Origin: Gammaproteobacteria bacterium
GTDB lineage: Bacteria > Pseudomonadota > Gammaproteobacteria > Steroidobacterales > Steroidobacteraceae
DNA: 64,000 nucleotides
Assembly (NCBI GenBank): GCA_003164785.1
Contig: PLUE01000024.1
Location: 1-64,000, forward strand
Reading direction: 5' to 3'
In this document: positions 1 through 8,568 of the stretch, piece by piece
Layout: every line of letters begins with the position of its first letter
Position numbering within the stretch: the first letter of the stretch is position 1
The notes under the pieces: model-generated
Database searches by the model: none
Told to the model about the DNA's origin: nothing
What the model saw: the letters and a program-made list of their open reading frames with translations, nothing else
Translations under genes and position numbers: made by a program

Positions 1-1493
1 GAGTCGATGATGTGGATGAAGGCCTCGTAGCAATTGAACAGCCCGTGCCGCCCCGTGAGGAGATAGCCCTCGAGCCATCCCTCGCATTGGTGTTCGCTCA
101 ACACTTCCATGACCTGGCCGGCGCGCGCCAGATACTGATCATTCACCGCCGTGTCGGCTTCCCACTGACGGTTGGTCGCCTGGAAGACGGCCTCGAGACC
201 GTTCGACACGGTCTCGTCCGGGCCGAAAATCCGGAAATTGCGCTGCGCCGAATTCAGCTTCGTCACGTCCCGCAAATAAGGCGCCAGGATTCGCGTGTCG
301 CCGATGCCGCCGACGCCGGGCTTGACCACGTCGATGCCGTAGCCGGAGAAATTCGGCAGGCGCAGATCCCGCAGCAGCTTGCCGCCGTTCGCGTGCGGAT
401 TGGCTCCCATGCGCCGCTCCCCTACCGGCGCGAGCGCGGCGAGTTCCGGCTTCAATCGACCCTGCACGTCGAACAATTCGTCCGGCCGGTAACTGCGCAG
501 CCACTCTTCCAGCTGCCGCAGATGCACGGGATTGGTCGCCGGGTCCGTGAGCGGAACTTGATGGGCGCGGAACGTTCCCTCGTTCGGCAGGCCGTCGATC
601 ATCTTCGGTCCGGTCCAACCCTTGGGAGAGCCGAAAACGATCATCGGCCAACGCGGCCGCCCGGTGTCTCCGTGCTCGCGAGCCTGGGTCTGTATCCGCT
701 TGATCTCCTCGATGACGGTATCGAGCGTCGATGCCATCGCCTCGTGCATCACCTGCGGGTCATGACCCTCGACGTAATGGGGTGTCCAACCATAGCCGCG
801 CAGCAACTGGTCCAGCTCCTCGCGGGAGATGCGCGCGAGGATGGTCGGATTGGCGATCTTGTAGCCATTCAGATGCAGAATGGGAAGAACCGCGCCATCC
901 GTCGCTGGGTTGAGGAATTTGTTCGAATGCCAGGCGGTGGCCAGGGGCCCCGTTTCCGCCTCACCATCCCCCACCACACAGGCCACCGTCAGGCCGGGAT
1001 TGTCGAACACGGCGCCGAAGGCGTGGCTCAGCGAATACCCGAGTTCACCGCCTTCATGAATCGAACCCGGACATTCGGCCGAGGCATGACTGGGAATCCC
1101 GCCGGGAAAGGAAAATTGCGTGAACAGTCTCTTGAGCCCGGCTTCATCCTGGCTCACGTTCGAATAGACCTCGCTGTACGTCCCTTCGAGATAGGTCCCG
1201 GCCACCACCGCCGGCCCGCCGTGGCCGGGACCCGATATGTAAATCATGTCCAAGTCATACTTCTTGATGACGCGATTCAGATGGGTGTAGACGAAATTCT
1301 GGCCGGGCGTGGTCCCCCAATGGCCCAACAGCATGCGCTTGATGTCCGCAACGGCAAGCGGCTTCTTCAGAAGTGGATTGCCGCAAAGATAGATCTGGCC
1401 CACCGCCAAAAAGTTCGCAGCCCGCCAATAGGCATCGATTTTGCGCAACGCCTCGGGCTCGAGGGTCTTTTGCGTCTGTTTTGGTTCAGTCAT
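1..1493 (-). CDS. xfp: Phosphoketolase (xylulose-5-P/fructose-6-P), 3' end outside window
   Basis: Cleaves xylulose-5-P or fructose-6-P with phosphate to acetyl-phosphate plus glyceraldehyde-3-P or erythrose-4-P, using thiamine diphosphate. About 497 N-terminal residues of a family of roughly 790 are visible. The start region carries the family pattern [15 protein letters not shown], followed by a GHWGTTP stretch, a GPGHGGPA stretch and the cofactor motif [11 protein letters not shown]; the frame leaves the window at [14 protein letters not shown]. The ATG at 1493 lies inside the end of the acetate kinase gene (8-base overlap), so the two are probably translationally coupled, kinase first. 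The acetyl-phosphate made here is the substrate of that kinase. Identification is secure; the C-terminal part cannot be judged. Confidence 0.96.
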   Translation of the reverse strand, partial: MTEPKQTQKTLEPEALRKIDAYWRAANFLAVGQIYLCGNPLLKKPLAVADIKRMLLGHWGTTPGQNFVYTHLNRVIKKYDLDMIYISGPGHGGPAVVAGTYLEGTYSEVYSNVSQDEAGLKRLFTQFSFPGGIPSHASAECPGSIHEGGELGYSLSHAFGAVFDNPGLTVACVVGDGEAETGPLATAWHSNKFLNPATDGAVLPILHLNGYKIANPTILARISREELDQLLRGYGWTPHYVEGHDPQVMHEAMASTLDTVIEEIKRIQTQAREHGDTGRPRWPMIVFGSPKGWTGPKMIDGLPNEGTFRAHQVPLTDPATNPVHLRQLEEWLRSYRPDELFDVQGRLKPELAALAPVGERRMGANPHANGGKLLRDLRLPNFSGYGIDVVKPGVGGIGDTRILAPYLRDVTKLNSAQRNFRIFGPDETVSNGLEAVFQATNRQWEADTAVNDQYLARAGQVMEVLSEHQCEGWLEGYLLTGRHGLFNCYEAFIHIID

Positions 1494-2670
1494 CGGTCGC
1501 ATCCTTTGTCGTGGCCATTCCCATCACCTGTATCGTCGACCGCGCGATCACGGATTCCTCGTCGGTGCGTATGACGCGCACCGCGACGCGGCTCGATTCG
1601 CGCGATATCAATCCGGCGCCTCGCGCATTGCGCGACTCGTCCAATTCGATTCCCAGAAACTCGAGGCCCTCGCAGATGCGTGCACGAACGTGCACCGCGT
1701 TCTCGCCGATGCCACCGGCGAACACCAGGCTGTCCACGCCGCCCAGCGCAGCGGCGAACGAACCGATCCATTTCTTGACCTGATAGCAAAACAACGCGAT
1801 CGCTTCCGCCGCCCGCACGTCCTCATGTGCCCGCGCGAGCAGATCGCGAACGTCGGAACTCGTCTCGGAAACTCCCTTCAAACCGGACTCGTGCGTCACC
1901 ATTCTTTGAAACTCGGCAGCATCCATCGATTCGGTGAACGCAAGAAAACTCACGACGCCCGGGTCCAGATCGCCCGACCGCGTGCTCATCACCAAGCCCG
2001 AGGTCGGTGTGAACCCCATGCTGGTGTCCATCCCCTTGCCGTCGCGTACCGCAGCGAGGCTGGCTCCATTTCCCAAGTGCGCAAGAATCACCCGGCCGCG
2101 CGTCGCCGCGACGTCCCCAAGGCGGACGAGTTCGCCGACCAGGTAGGTATAGGACAAGCCGTGGAACCCGTAGCGCTGCACACCCTTGGCCTCGTACCGG
2201 CGTGGGATCGGCAAAATCGTCGCAACCCGCGGCATCGAGCGATGAAAGGCCGTATCGAAGCACGCAACCTGCGGCAGCTGAGGATGCCGCCGGCCCAGCG
2301 TCTCGATCAGTTCGATCTCGCGGGGCAGATGCTCCGGATCATATGGAGTGATGCGTTTGAGTTCCGCCAGGAGCGTCGCCGAAATCCGTTCCGGATTCGA
2401 ATGCTGCATTCCGTGGACGATCCGATGGCCGACAGCGCTGATGGAGGCGAACGAGGCCTGCGTCTCCAGCCAATCCAGCAGATGTTCGACCGCCGACCGG
2501 TGATCGACCGCGGCGATCGAAGTCTGGACGCCACCGACGGACAGGGTGGTGCCGCTCGCGCCGATTCGGTCGATTTTTCCGTCCAACAGTTTCGTCGAGC
2601 AATCGCCGGTGTCGTAGAGCGCAAACCGTATGCTCGATGATCCGCCATTCAGGGTCAGCACGTTTGACAT
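1486..2670 (-). CDS. ackA: Acetate kinase
   Basis: Interconverts acetyl-phosphate + ADP and acetate + ATP in the cytosol. The 394-residue product has the usual family length (about 400). It starts [20 protein letters not shown], the N-terminal phosphate-binding signature, and later has [19 protein letters not shown] and FAGGIGENA, all ASKHA acetate-kinase signatures. The ATG at 2670 is preferred over an upstream in-frame ATG at 2757 because homologues start directly before [10 protein letters not shown]. It is the first gene of a two-gene operon with phosphoketolase. No phosphotransacetylase gene is nearby, which fits ATP production from phosphoketolase-derived acetyl-phosphate. Confidence 0.96.
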   Translation of the reverse strand: MSNVLTLNGGSSSIRFALYDTGDCSTKLLDGKIDRIGASGTTLSVGGVQTSIAAVDHRSAVEHLLDWLETQASFASISAVGHRIVHGMQHSNPERISATLLAELKRITPYDPEHLPREIELIETLGRRHPQLPQVACFDTAFHRSMPRVATILPIPRRYEAKGVQRYGFHGLSYTYLVGELVRLGDVAATRGRVILAHLGNGASLAAVRDGKGMDTSMGFTPTSGLVMSTRSGDLDPGVVSFLAFTESMDAAEFQRMVTHESGLKGVSETSSDVRDLLARAHEDVRAAEAIALFCYQVKKWIGSFAAALGGVDSLVFAGGIGENAVHVRARICEGLEFLGIELDESRNARGAGLISRESSRVAVRVIRTDEESVIARSTIQVMGMATTKDATDD

Positions 2671-2700
2671 CGGCCGAGTCTGCCACACTGCTGGTGACAA

Positions 2701-2730
2701 TTTATATGCATGGACTGCCATCGATGTCGC
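2701..2730 (-). promoter_or_regulatory. Candidate promoter for ackA-xfp
   Basis: On the minus strand a TATAAA -10 box (2706-2701) is preceded by GCGACA (2730-2725), four of six matches to the -35 consensus, with an 18-base spacer. The predicted transcript start is about 25 bases before the ackA ATG. Prediction by eye only. Confidence 0.35.
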
Positions 2731-2793
2731 CGGGCAATGCGTGTGTAGGACAAACACTTACCCCCTCCGACGGTGAGGTGTCGCGCGGCGGAT

Positions 2794-2808
2794 GTGCATA
2801 CAATGCAC
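2794..2808 (+). promoter_or_regulatory. -10 box inside a short inverted repeat
   Basis: TACAAT (2799-2804) sits 23 bases before the ATG of the downstream gene and lies within the inverted repeat GTGCAT-ACA-ATGCAC. A repressor bound here would block the promoter. No convincing -35 element was found, so this is a candidate operator/promoter only. Confidence 0.3.
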
Positions 2809-2827
2809 GCCAACCGAAGGAGAACGT

Positions 2828-3235
2828 ATGTCTTATTTTCATTCTGTCGTGTGGATCGATCACGAGAAGGCGAGCGCGTGGCAATTCACGTCCACGGAAG
2901 AACAGAGCGCGGTCATCCACGCGCACGATCAACATCAAAAAGTCCACAGCCGCAAGAGCTCTCACGGCGGCCATAAGAATCCTGCAGATGCCCGCTTCTT
3001 CGAGGAAGTGGCGGAGGCGCTCGCGGGCACCCACGAGGTGCTGATTATCGGACCCGCCCAGACCAAGACGGAATTCGCGCATTTCCTGAAAGAGAAACAC
3101 GCCGCCCTGGCCAAGGGCATCGTGGCAGTCGAGAACGCCGACCATCCCACCGATGGCGAAGTGCTCGCCTATGCGAGAAGGCACTTCAAGGCGCTCGATC
3201 GCATGTTCGTTCCCAGCGCGTCGAACTCCGCTTAG
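2828..3235 (+). CDS. Small eRF1/pelota-domain-like 'translational machinery' protein
   Basis: A 135-residue soluble protein. The pattern VVWIDHEKASAW near the N-terminus, a His-rich middle (residues about 30-50), then VLIIGPAQTKTEF and DHPTDGEVLAYARRHF match a family of short bacterial proteins annotated as translational machinery or eRF1-domain-3-like proteins. The biochemical role is not established. The ATG at 2828 is supported by AAGGAG shortly upstream. It is divergent from ackA and has no operon partner. Identification rests on remembered family patterns. Confidence 0.75.
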   Translation: MSYFHSVVWIDHEKASAWQFTSTEEQSAVIHAHDQHQKVHSRKSSHGGHKNPADARFFEEVAEALAGTHEVLIIGPAQTKTEFAHFLKEKHAALAKGIVAVENADHPTDGEVLAYARRHFKALDRMFVPSASNSA

Positions 3236-3479
3236 TCGTGAACATGCGGATCTCGATCGGTCGTGGTATGAAAGAAGCGCTGATGTTGCGACGCAATATT
3301 TCAAGGGTGCGTCATACGCGCCGCTAAGGATCCACTGGGTCAGGCAAGCATCTGCTCAAAAAGGGTTTTCGGGGCGGCGCAGCGCCCGCGAAGATGACTT
3401 GCCGCCATAGCTGGCCGTCAGTACCATCCGTCCGGTGAACCTTTAACCAAGGGCGTTATCGTTAAATGAGGAGGTGGCG

Positions 3480-3878
3480 ATGAGCTTAGGATCCGAGTTC
3501 AAGGAATTTGCCATGAAGGGCAACGTGGTCGATCTGGCGGTCGGCGTCATCATCGGTGCCGCCTTCGGCAAAATCGTCTCCTCCTTGGTCGGCGACATTT
3601 TCATGCCCGCCCTCGGCAAGCTGATCGGCGGCTTGAACTTCTCCGACTTCGCCGTGTCGCTCGGCAAGGATCCGACCGGCAAGGAAGTGCTCGTCAAGTA
3701 CGGCGCGTTCCTGCAAACGACCTTCGATTTCATCGTCATCGCCTTCGTGCTGTTCATTGCCATCAAGGGCATCAACAAACTGAAGAAGCCACCCGTCGTC
3801 GACACGACTCCGGCAGCCCCGCCGAAGTCGGAACTCCTGCTCGAAGAAATCCGGGACCTGCTCGCGAAGCGCGTCTAG
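3480..3878 (+). CDS. mscL: Large-conductance mechanosensitive channel MscL
   Basis: Homopentameric inner-membrane channel that opens at high membrane tension during hypo-osmotic shock. The 132-residue product has the N-terminal amphipathic helix, the pore-lining TM1 (residues about 14-45, with [18 protein letters not shown]), a periplasmic loop, TM2 ([16 protein letters not shown]) and a charged C-terminal helix ending [10 protein letters not shown]. The ATG at 3480 is chosen over a GTG at 3474 because GAGGAGG (3468-3474) gives five-base spacing to it. Single gene with a hairpin following. Confidence 0.96.
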   Translation: MSLGSEFKEFAMKGNVVDLAVGVIIGAAFGKIVSSLVGDIFMPALGKLIGGLNFSDFAVSLGKDPTGKEVLVKYGAFLQTTFDFIVIAFVLFIAIKGINKLKKPPVVDTTPAAPPKSELLLEEIRDLLAKRV

Positions 3879-3894
3879 ACCGCGAACCGCGCAT

Positions 3895-3929
3895 CGAGGC
3901 CGCACCGGCAAGTGTCGGGCGCGGCCTCG
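3895..3929 (+). terminator. Hairpin after mscL
   Basis: Arms CGAGGCCGC (3895-3903) and GCGGCCTCG (3921-3929) pair perfectly over nine bases around a 17-base loop, shortly after the mscL stop. No strong T tract follows; probably an intrinsic-type terminator or 3' stabilising hairpin. Confidence 0.45.
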
Positions 3930-3954
3930 TCCTCTCAATTACCAGTTTCGGAGA

Positions 3955-4110
3955 ATGACCGTGACCAATCATCGTGCATTGGCGGCGACATCGCTGCTGC
4001 TCGCCCTGTCCCCCGTTCTGCCCGCCTGGGCCGACGATGCCCCCGCCCCGCCGCCGCCGCTCAAGAAGGTCGACACCGTCACCACGGTGAATCTGGTGTT
4101 CGCGTTCTAG
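3955..4110 (+). CDS. Tiny secreted peptide, 51 residues, function unknown
   Basis: A short frame from ATG at 3955 to TAG at 4110. Residues 8-26 look like a Sec signal peptide (LAATSLLLALSPVLPAWA, cleavage likely after AWA). The predicted mature part is only about 25 residues: an acidic/proline stretch (DDAPAPPPP), then KKVDTVTTVNLVFAF. The C-terminal alternating hydrophobic strand ending in Phe resembles the last strand of outer-membrane beta-barrels. GGAG lies very close to the ATG. It may be a genuine small secreted protein or the remnant of a larger outer-membrane protein. It ends four bases past the stop of the convergent rhomboid gene. Confidence 0.5.
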   Translation: MTVTNHRALAATSLLLALSPVLPAWADDAPAPPPPLKKVDTVTTVNLVFAF

Positions 4111-4994
4111 GCATGCTGCAATGCGGCGATCCAGGCGGTGCAAACGATCGCGACCGCCGCCGCTCCGGCCATGAACTGCAGCCGCGCACCGCGGTTGCGC
4201 GGCACGCCGGTGCGCGCAAAACCCCAGCCGAGCGCCACGCCCACCCCGAATCCCAGGAGGTGTCCGAGCACATCGACGTGTTGGTCACCGGCCCCCGCGC
4301 CGAGCAGGGCCAGCAGACAAACTCCCGCGAACAAGGGCGCCCAGCGATACAGTCGGCGCGCGCGCGGCGATAACGTCTGCCCCCAGCCGAATCCGGCCAG
4401 CAGACCCAGCGCCGCGAAAACCGCCGTCGAGGCGCCCACCGCCCGATGCCAGGGCGGCGAGACGAGCATATCGACGTAATCGCCCAGAGCGCCGGACACG
4501 AGGATGGCGAGCCATGCCACCCCCGGACCGAACATCCGGGCTGCCAACATGCCCACGCCGCACCCGAACATTAGGTTGCCGAGCAGGTGCTCCTGATCCA
4601 GATGCAGGGTCAGTGCCGTCACGGCGCGCCACCACTCGCCCGCACCCCCGATGCGCGATACGAGTGCGCCGCGCGCCAACCAGTCGATGCCGAACAGGTC
4701 GATTCCCGCGCAATAGGCGACGAGGATCAGAATGAGGGCATAGACACCGGCGCCGATCCCGCTGCCGGTGAAGGGCACGAAGCGCGGCGGCGGCGTGCGG
4801 CGCTCCAACCGCTCGGCTGCGTAACGTTGCAGCTCATCGAGCGCCACGCCGGCCACCGCCGGCGCGACCGTCAGCACGCAGACACCGTCGATCTCGAGGC
4901 GCTCGTAGCCCAAGCCCTTCGCATCCAACACCAAGCCATATTCGAAGCACGCGACCGATGAGCCGCGAAACACCTCGACACCCGCGCTGCTCAT
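4107..4994 (-). CDS. Rhomboid-family intramembrane serine protease
   Basis: A 295-residue polytopic membrane protein. Residues 1-70 form a soluble N-terminal region; about six to seven membrane segments follow from residue 82. Rhomboid features: HLLGN (136-140, oxyanion His/Asn), the nucleophile motif GAST with Ser189 (most members have GxSG), and the catalytic His245 in DVLGHLLG. The Thr after the serine is unusual but the dyad is present. An in-frame ATG at 5081 is possible; 4994 is preferred because the domain starts there, though no strong ribosome site marks either. The 3' end overlaps the convergent small secreted gene by four bases. Confidence 0.85.
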   Translation of the reverse strand: MSSAGVEVFRGSSVACFEYGLVLDAKGLGYERLEIDGVCVLTVAPAVAGVALDELQRYAAERLERRTPPPRFVPFTGSGIGAGVYALILILVAYCAGIDLFGIDWLARGALVSRIGGAGEWWRAVTALTLHLDQEHLLGNLMFGCGVGMLAARMFGPGVAWLAILVSGALGDYVDMLVSPPWHRAVGASTAVFAALGLLAGFGWGQTLSPRARRLYRWAPLFAGVCLLALLGAGAGDQHVDVLGHLLGFGVGVALGWGFARTGVPRNRGARLQFMAGAAAVAIVCTAWIAALQHA

Positions 4995-5107
4995 GTCCGT
5001 CGCCACATTCCGACCAATGGGGACGGACCGGCGGCAAATCAACTCGCGGCCATTGATTTGCGGCGGCGGTGATACGACCATGCAACAGGTTCATCAGGGA
5101 GTAAGAC

Positions 5108-5587
5108 ATGATTGCAAGAGCGTTGACCATTGCTTTGATCGGAGCGTGCGCCTGTGGCGTCGCTGCCGCCGCCGACTCCGTCCGCCACTACGTGCCCGCG
5201 CCGGCGCCCGCGGGAAATGCACTCCCGGCACCCTTCAGCGAAGGCATCATGGCAGCCGGTACCTTCTACGTCGCCGGCCACGTGGGACTCGACCCGGCCA
5301 CTCAAAAAGTGCCCGCCAACGTCGATACCGAGGCGCATCTCGTCTTGGATGCCGTCAAGCAGACGCTCACCCAGGGAGGCCTGACGATGGACGATCTCGT
5401 GTCGGTGACCGTGTATTGCACGGATCTGACGCTATACGACGCGTTCAACACCATCTACCGCGGCTATTTCAAGGACCATTACCCGACCCGGGCCCTCATC
5501 GGCGTCAATCAACTGGTGCGGGGAGCCCATTTCGAAATTGCTGGCGTCGCGGTCGCGCGCCCCAAGTCGACATCCGGCAAGCCTTAG
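5108..5587 (+). CDS. RidA/YjgF family protein with signal peptide
   Basis: A 159-residue protein. Residues 1-22 are a Sec signal peptide (LTIALIGACACGVAAAA). The rest is a RidA fold: FSEGIMAAGTFYVAGHVGLDP, VSVTVYCTDL, and a C-terminal RALIGVNQLVRGAHFEIAGVAV. Cytosolic RidA proteins deaminate reactive enamines/imines, and the residue that binds the substrate carboxylate is normally an Arg near this C-terminal segment. Here the protein should be periplasmic, so the substrate is unknown. ATG at 5108 follows GGGAG. The stop codon TAG interlocks with the TAA of the convergent transglycosylase gene. Confidence 0.88.
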   Translation: MIARALTIALIGACACGVAAAADSVRHYVPAPAPAGNALPAPFSEGIMAAGTFYVAGHVGLDPATQKVPANVDTEAHLVLDAVKQTLTQGGLTMDDLVSVTVYCTDLTLYDAFNTIYRGYFKDHYPTRALIGVNQLVRGAHFEIAGVAVARPKSTSGKP

Positions 5588-6225
5588 TTGGCGAGCCGCG
5601 CCGTGAGCGTCAATGACGGGGAGCGTGGGCCATCGGACAGCATTCGATAGACCTTGAGGACCTTGGGCACATAGGCCATGGTCTCTGCGAACGGCGGGAC
5701 CGTCCCGCCGTTCCTGGCGACCGCCTCTTCGCCGGCGTTGTAAGCCGCCAGCACCAGCCTGACGTCGTGGCCGAATCGCTCCATCAAGAACTTCAAGTAG
5801 CTCGCGCCGGCGTGAATGTTCTCCTGCGGATCATAGAGATTCGACACACCGAAGCGCGACGCCGTCGCAGGCAACAACTGCATCAGGCCGACCGCCCCGC
5901 GCCGCGAAACGGCCCGCGAATTGAATCCGGATTCGACCACGATGACGGCGCGCAACAGGTTCGGTTCCACCGCCGCGGCAACCGCCGCTCGATCGATGAT
6001 GGAATCGTATTGGGCCGCCCTGGCGAGCAGCTTCCTGTCATAGCGCTCGCCGCTTTCAGTCCTGTCCTGCGGTGACAACACCAGCAACCGGTAGCGGTTG
6101 TCGTCGGGCATATCCGTGAAATGCTTGACGCCATCCGCGTCGACAAAGGTGTAAATCCGGGTGTGTGCGCCCGCGCCCGCCGCGACCAGCAGCAATGCAA
6201 GAAACAGTATGGATTTGGATCCCAT
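5584..6225 (-). CDS. Lytic transglycosylase with DUF4124-like N-terminus
   Basis: Cleaves peptidoglycan glycan strands in the periplasm. 213 residues: signal peptide 1-20 (ends AGA), a DUF4124-like segment (about 23-42, IYTFVDADGVKHFTDMPDD), then a Slt-type domain from about 75. The catalytic Glu is E98 in VIVVESGFNSRAVS; GLMQLLPATA (113-122) and AAYNAGEEAV are the other Slt signatures. ATG at 6225 is chosen over an upstream one at 6261 because GGAAGG precedes it at good distance and the signal peptide starts there. Confidence 0.93.
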   Translation of the reverse strand: MGSKSILFLALLLVAAGAGAHTRIYTFVDADGVKHFTDMPDDNRYRLLVLSPQDRTESGERYDRKLLARAAQYDSIIDRAAVAAAVEPNLLRAVIVVESGFNSRAVSRRGAVGLMQLLPATASRFGVSNLYDPQENIHAGASYLKFLMERFGHDVRLVLAAYNAGEEAVARNGGTVPPFAETMAYVPKVLKVYRMLSDGPRSPSLTLTARLAN

Positions 6226-6292
6226 GGACGCGCGCCTTCCTTTGGGCGGAGCGTAGCGCACTCCCGGCCGGCGCGGCTGGGAACTGCATCAC

Positions 6293-6922
6293 TCAATCGG
6301 CATTCGCCTCCAGCGGCTCGATCAAGGTCTCATCGTTGTTTCCCGGAGAATTGACGCCCGGGCCCACCGGGTACGCGACCAAGCGGTCCCCATCGTACGG
6401 TGCGAGCGCGGGAGCAGCATTGACGGGACTTCCATACAACCACACGTCGCGCATGTCGCGGGTCAGGATCGCCGGCATGCGCTTCTCGGTATTGTCCACT
6501 TCCGCCATCACGGCATTGGCGGGCAGCGTGATGATGACGCAGGATTCGCGCTCCCAAAATCCGGCGAACCCGAAGACGTCCTGATCTTCGACATGGACGT
6601 AGAACGGCTGTTTGCTGCCGCTCGCGTTCACACGCCATTCGTAGAATCCCAACGCCGGAATGATGCAGCGCTGGCCTCGCGCCAGCAGACCGCGGTCGGT
6701 GGCCACCAGATTGAGTTTCTCGACCGGCACGATGTATGTGACGGGATCGCCGAAACCCCATTTGAGCAGCGCAGTATCGGGCTGATCGTCGATCACGCGA
6801 ATGGTGGGCACTGCATCAGTGGGCGCGACGTTGAAATTGGCGGAGAATTCCCATTCCGAGCGCACGAGATCGAACTCTTGGTCGATGGAAACTTGATCGG
6901 GACTCACGTATCTTCTGCACAT
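6293..6922 (-). CDS. SRAP (YedK/HMCES-type) abasic-site protein, variant
   Basis: SRAP proteins form a covalent link between Cys2 and abasic sites in single-stranded DNA, protecting forks. The 209-residue product starts MCRRY, giving Cys2 after Met removal; that fixes the start at 6922 rather than an upstream ATG. N71 (KLNLVATDRG) and E95 (ALGFYEW) match the conserved Asn and Glu. Where most members have a catalytic His just before R-M-P, this one reads NTEKRMPAIL, so the His appears to be missing. Divergent from the diguanylate cyclase gene. A TATAAT box ends six bases before the ATG. Confidence 0.9.
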   Translation of the reverse strand: MCRRYVSPDQVSIDQEFDLVRSEWEFSANFNVAPTDAVPTIRVIDDQPDTALLKWGFGDPVTYIVPVEKLNLVATDRGLLARGQRCIIPALGFYEWRVNASGSKQPFYVHVEDQDVFGFAGFWERESCVIITLPANAVMAEVDNTEKRMPAILTRDMRDVWLYGSPVNAAPALAPYDGDRLVAYPVGPGVNSPGNNDETLIEPLEANAD

Positions 6923-6928
6923 TGCGCA

Positions 6929-6955
6929 ATTATACCCTGTGCGGCGGCACCGCAC
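6929..6955 (-). promoter_or_regulatory. Promoter and operator-like repeat for the SRAP gene
   Basis: A perfect TATAAT on the minus strand (6934-6929) lies only six bases before the ATG at 6922, so transcription would start at or next to the A of the ATG (leaderless mRNA). Directly upstream is the inverted repeat GTGCGG-N5-CCGCAC (6939-6955), placed to bind a regulator. No good -35 box is present, consistent with dependence on an activator. It is not a LexA-type CTG-N10-CAG box. Confidence 0.45.
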
Positions 6956-7016
6956 GTCTGAACACGTTGTTAAAGCTTGCCATGAATCTGCCGATGCTTG
7001 GCCGTATCAAACAGGG

Positions 7017-8438
7017 ATGCTAAGCGCGCTCGTGACCGACACCGCGGATTGGAAGCAGAAATACCGTGACTCACTTGTGGAAATGGAGAGTGAGGAAAAG
7101 CGCTGGCGCTCGATCGAACAGGCCCTGCGCCGCTTGGTCGGGAGACTCTGTGCCGCGGGCATGGGAGTGGATGCGCAACTCGACGATGAACTCGTCGCGC
7201 TCGCGGCCGCCAATCGGCGCAACGCCGATGCGACGGAGTTGGAGCAGCTCGCCGCCTCGTTGACGACGGCGGTGGTCGCGGTCGACTCGGTATCACCGGT
7301 GACGGCGACCCCTGCGCCACCCGCGCCCGCCGCCGCTGTCGTCGCGCCCGTCGCACCCGTCGCGCCGCCGGAGCCGCCGACCCTCGTGCCGACTCGATGG
7401 GACGCCGCCTGCACCTCCACCGCCCAGATCCTGGTGCAGCTGCGGGCGGCCACCATCGATGAGCTCGGAATTCTCGCGCTGCTGACGCAATTGACGAGCA
7501 CGAATTCGGACGGCGAACTCGCCGCGATTCTCGATCAAACCGCGGAGCTGATCCGCACCCATGCCGAGACCCTGGTGCGCGAACGCCTGCAGGCGGCCGC
7601 CGTCCTCTCGGACGTGACCAAGCGCCTCGAAGAGATGGCCGGCTATCTCACCGAATCGAACCACGAAACGCGTTCGCGGTTCGCGGATACCGCCTCGGTC
7701 AACGACACCGTCATGTCCCAGGTTCGCGAACTGGCCGCGGAAGCGAGCAGCGCGACGGAGCTTCGCGTGCTGCAGAGCACGGTCAATGCCCGGCTCGAGA
7801 CGGTGACCCGTCAAGTGCTCGATTTTCGCGCCCGCGAGGAAGATCGATTGCTCGAATTTACCGGCCGCGTCGAACGCATGCGGGCGCGGATCGCCGATCT
7901 GGAACGCGAAGCCGCGGATCTTCACTCCAGGCTCGATCGGGAAAAACACGGGGCCCGACTCGACCCGCTGACGCGGCTCGCCAATCGCAAGTCTTTCGAC
8001 GAACGGTTTGCGCAGGAGATCGAGCGCCGCGCACAGAGCGATTTGCCGGTGACGATGCTCTTGTGGGACCTGGACAATTTCAAATTGATCAACGACAGCT
8101 ACGGACACCGTGCGGGTGACCGGGTACTGCAAAGCGTCGCGACCTGCTTCATGTCGGGATTGCGGGCCGAGGATTTCGTGGCGCGCATCGGTGGCGAGGA
8201 GTTCGTCGTGCTGCTGACCGGGTTGCCCTATGAGCGCGCCCTGCGCATCGCCGAAGAGTTGCGCCTGGGAGTCGAGGCGCTGCGTTTTCATTTTCGTGGA
8301 ACACCGGTGCGTGTCACCGTCTCGTGCGGACTGACGGAGTTGCGGTCGTCCGACGCCGCCGGGGCCGCTTTCGACCGCGCGGATGCTGCCTTGTACCGCG
8401 CGAAGCACGGGGGCAAGAACCTGTGCATTGCGGCCTGA
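7017..8438 (+). CDS. Diguanylate cyclase (GGDEF domain)
   Basis: Makes cyclic di-GMP from two GTP. 473 residues. The N-terminal part has charged, probably coiled-coil helices (about 1-75 and 180-300) around an Ala/Pro linker of about 30 residues (near 90-120). The GGDEF domain runs from about 310. Active-site motif GGEEF is at 392-396, and the product-inhibition I-site RAED lies five residues before it, so the enzyme should be active and feedback-inhibited. No membrane segment or EAL domain. An in-frame frame extends upstream, but ATG at 7017 clears the divergent promoter region. Confidence 0.93.
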   Translation: MLSALVTDTADWKQKYRDSLVEMESEEKRWRSIEQALRRLVGRLCAAGMGVDAQLDDELVALAAANRRNADATELEQLAASLTTAVVAVDSVSPVTATPAPPAPAAAVVAPVAPVAPPEPPTLVPTRWDAACTSTAQILVQLRAATIDELGILALLTQLTSTNSDGELAAILDQTAELIRTHAETLVRERLQAAAVLSDVTKRLEEMAGYLTESNHETRSRFADTASVNDTVMSQVRELAAEASSATELRVLQSTVNARLETVTRQVLDFRAREEDRLLEFTGRVERMRARIADLEREAADLHSRLDREKHGARLDPLTRLANRKSFDERFAQEIERRAQSDLPVTMLLWDLDNFKLINDSYGHRAGDRVLQSVATCFMSGLRAEDFVARIGGEEFVVLLTGLPYERALRIAEELRLGVEALRFHFRGTPVRVTVSCGLTELRSSDAAGAAFDRADAALYRAKHGGKNLCIAA

Positions 8439-8568
8439 TCTAACGGATATTTAACGTCTTTAGCCGATTTCCGCACGGATTTTGTCCGCCTCAGCCCATA
8501 GAATCGATGCACCAGTCAAGCGGTCGGCGAGCACCGCGATTTCACCTTCAGAGCTAACCAGGAAATCC

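Noticed and set aside
3236..3479. Intergenic stretch with a 28-codon frame from GTG 3238
   Set aside because: Basic sequence without ribosome site or recognisable family; I see no gene or clear regulatory element here.
6923..7016. Possible LexA box between the SRAP and diguanylate cyclase genes
   Set aside because: No CTG-N10-CAG pattern; only the GTGCGG repeat is present.
8460..8568. Minus-strand frame reading MDFLVSSEGEIAVLADRLTG and on, in the gap after the diguanylate cyclase
   Set aside because: Protein-like composition, but only 36 codons, no ribosome site seen and it overlaps the start region of the next gene; could be a remnant but not supportable.
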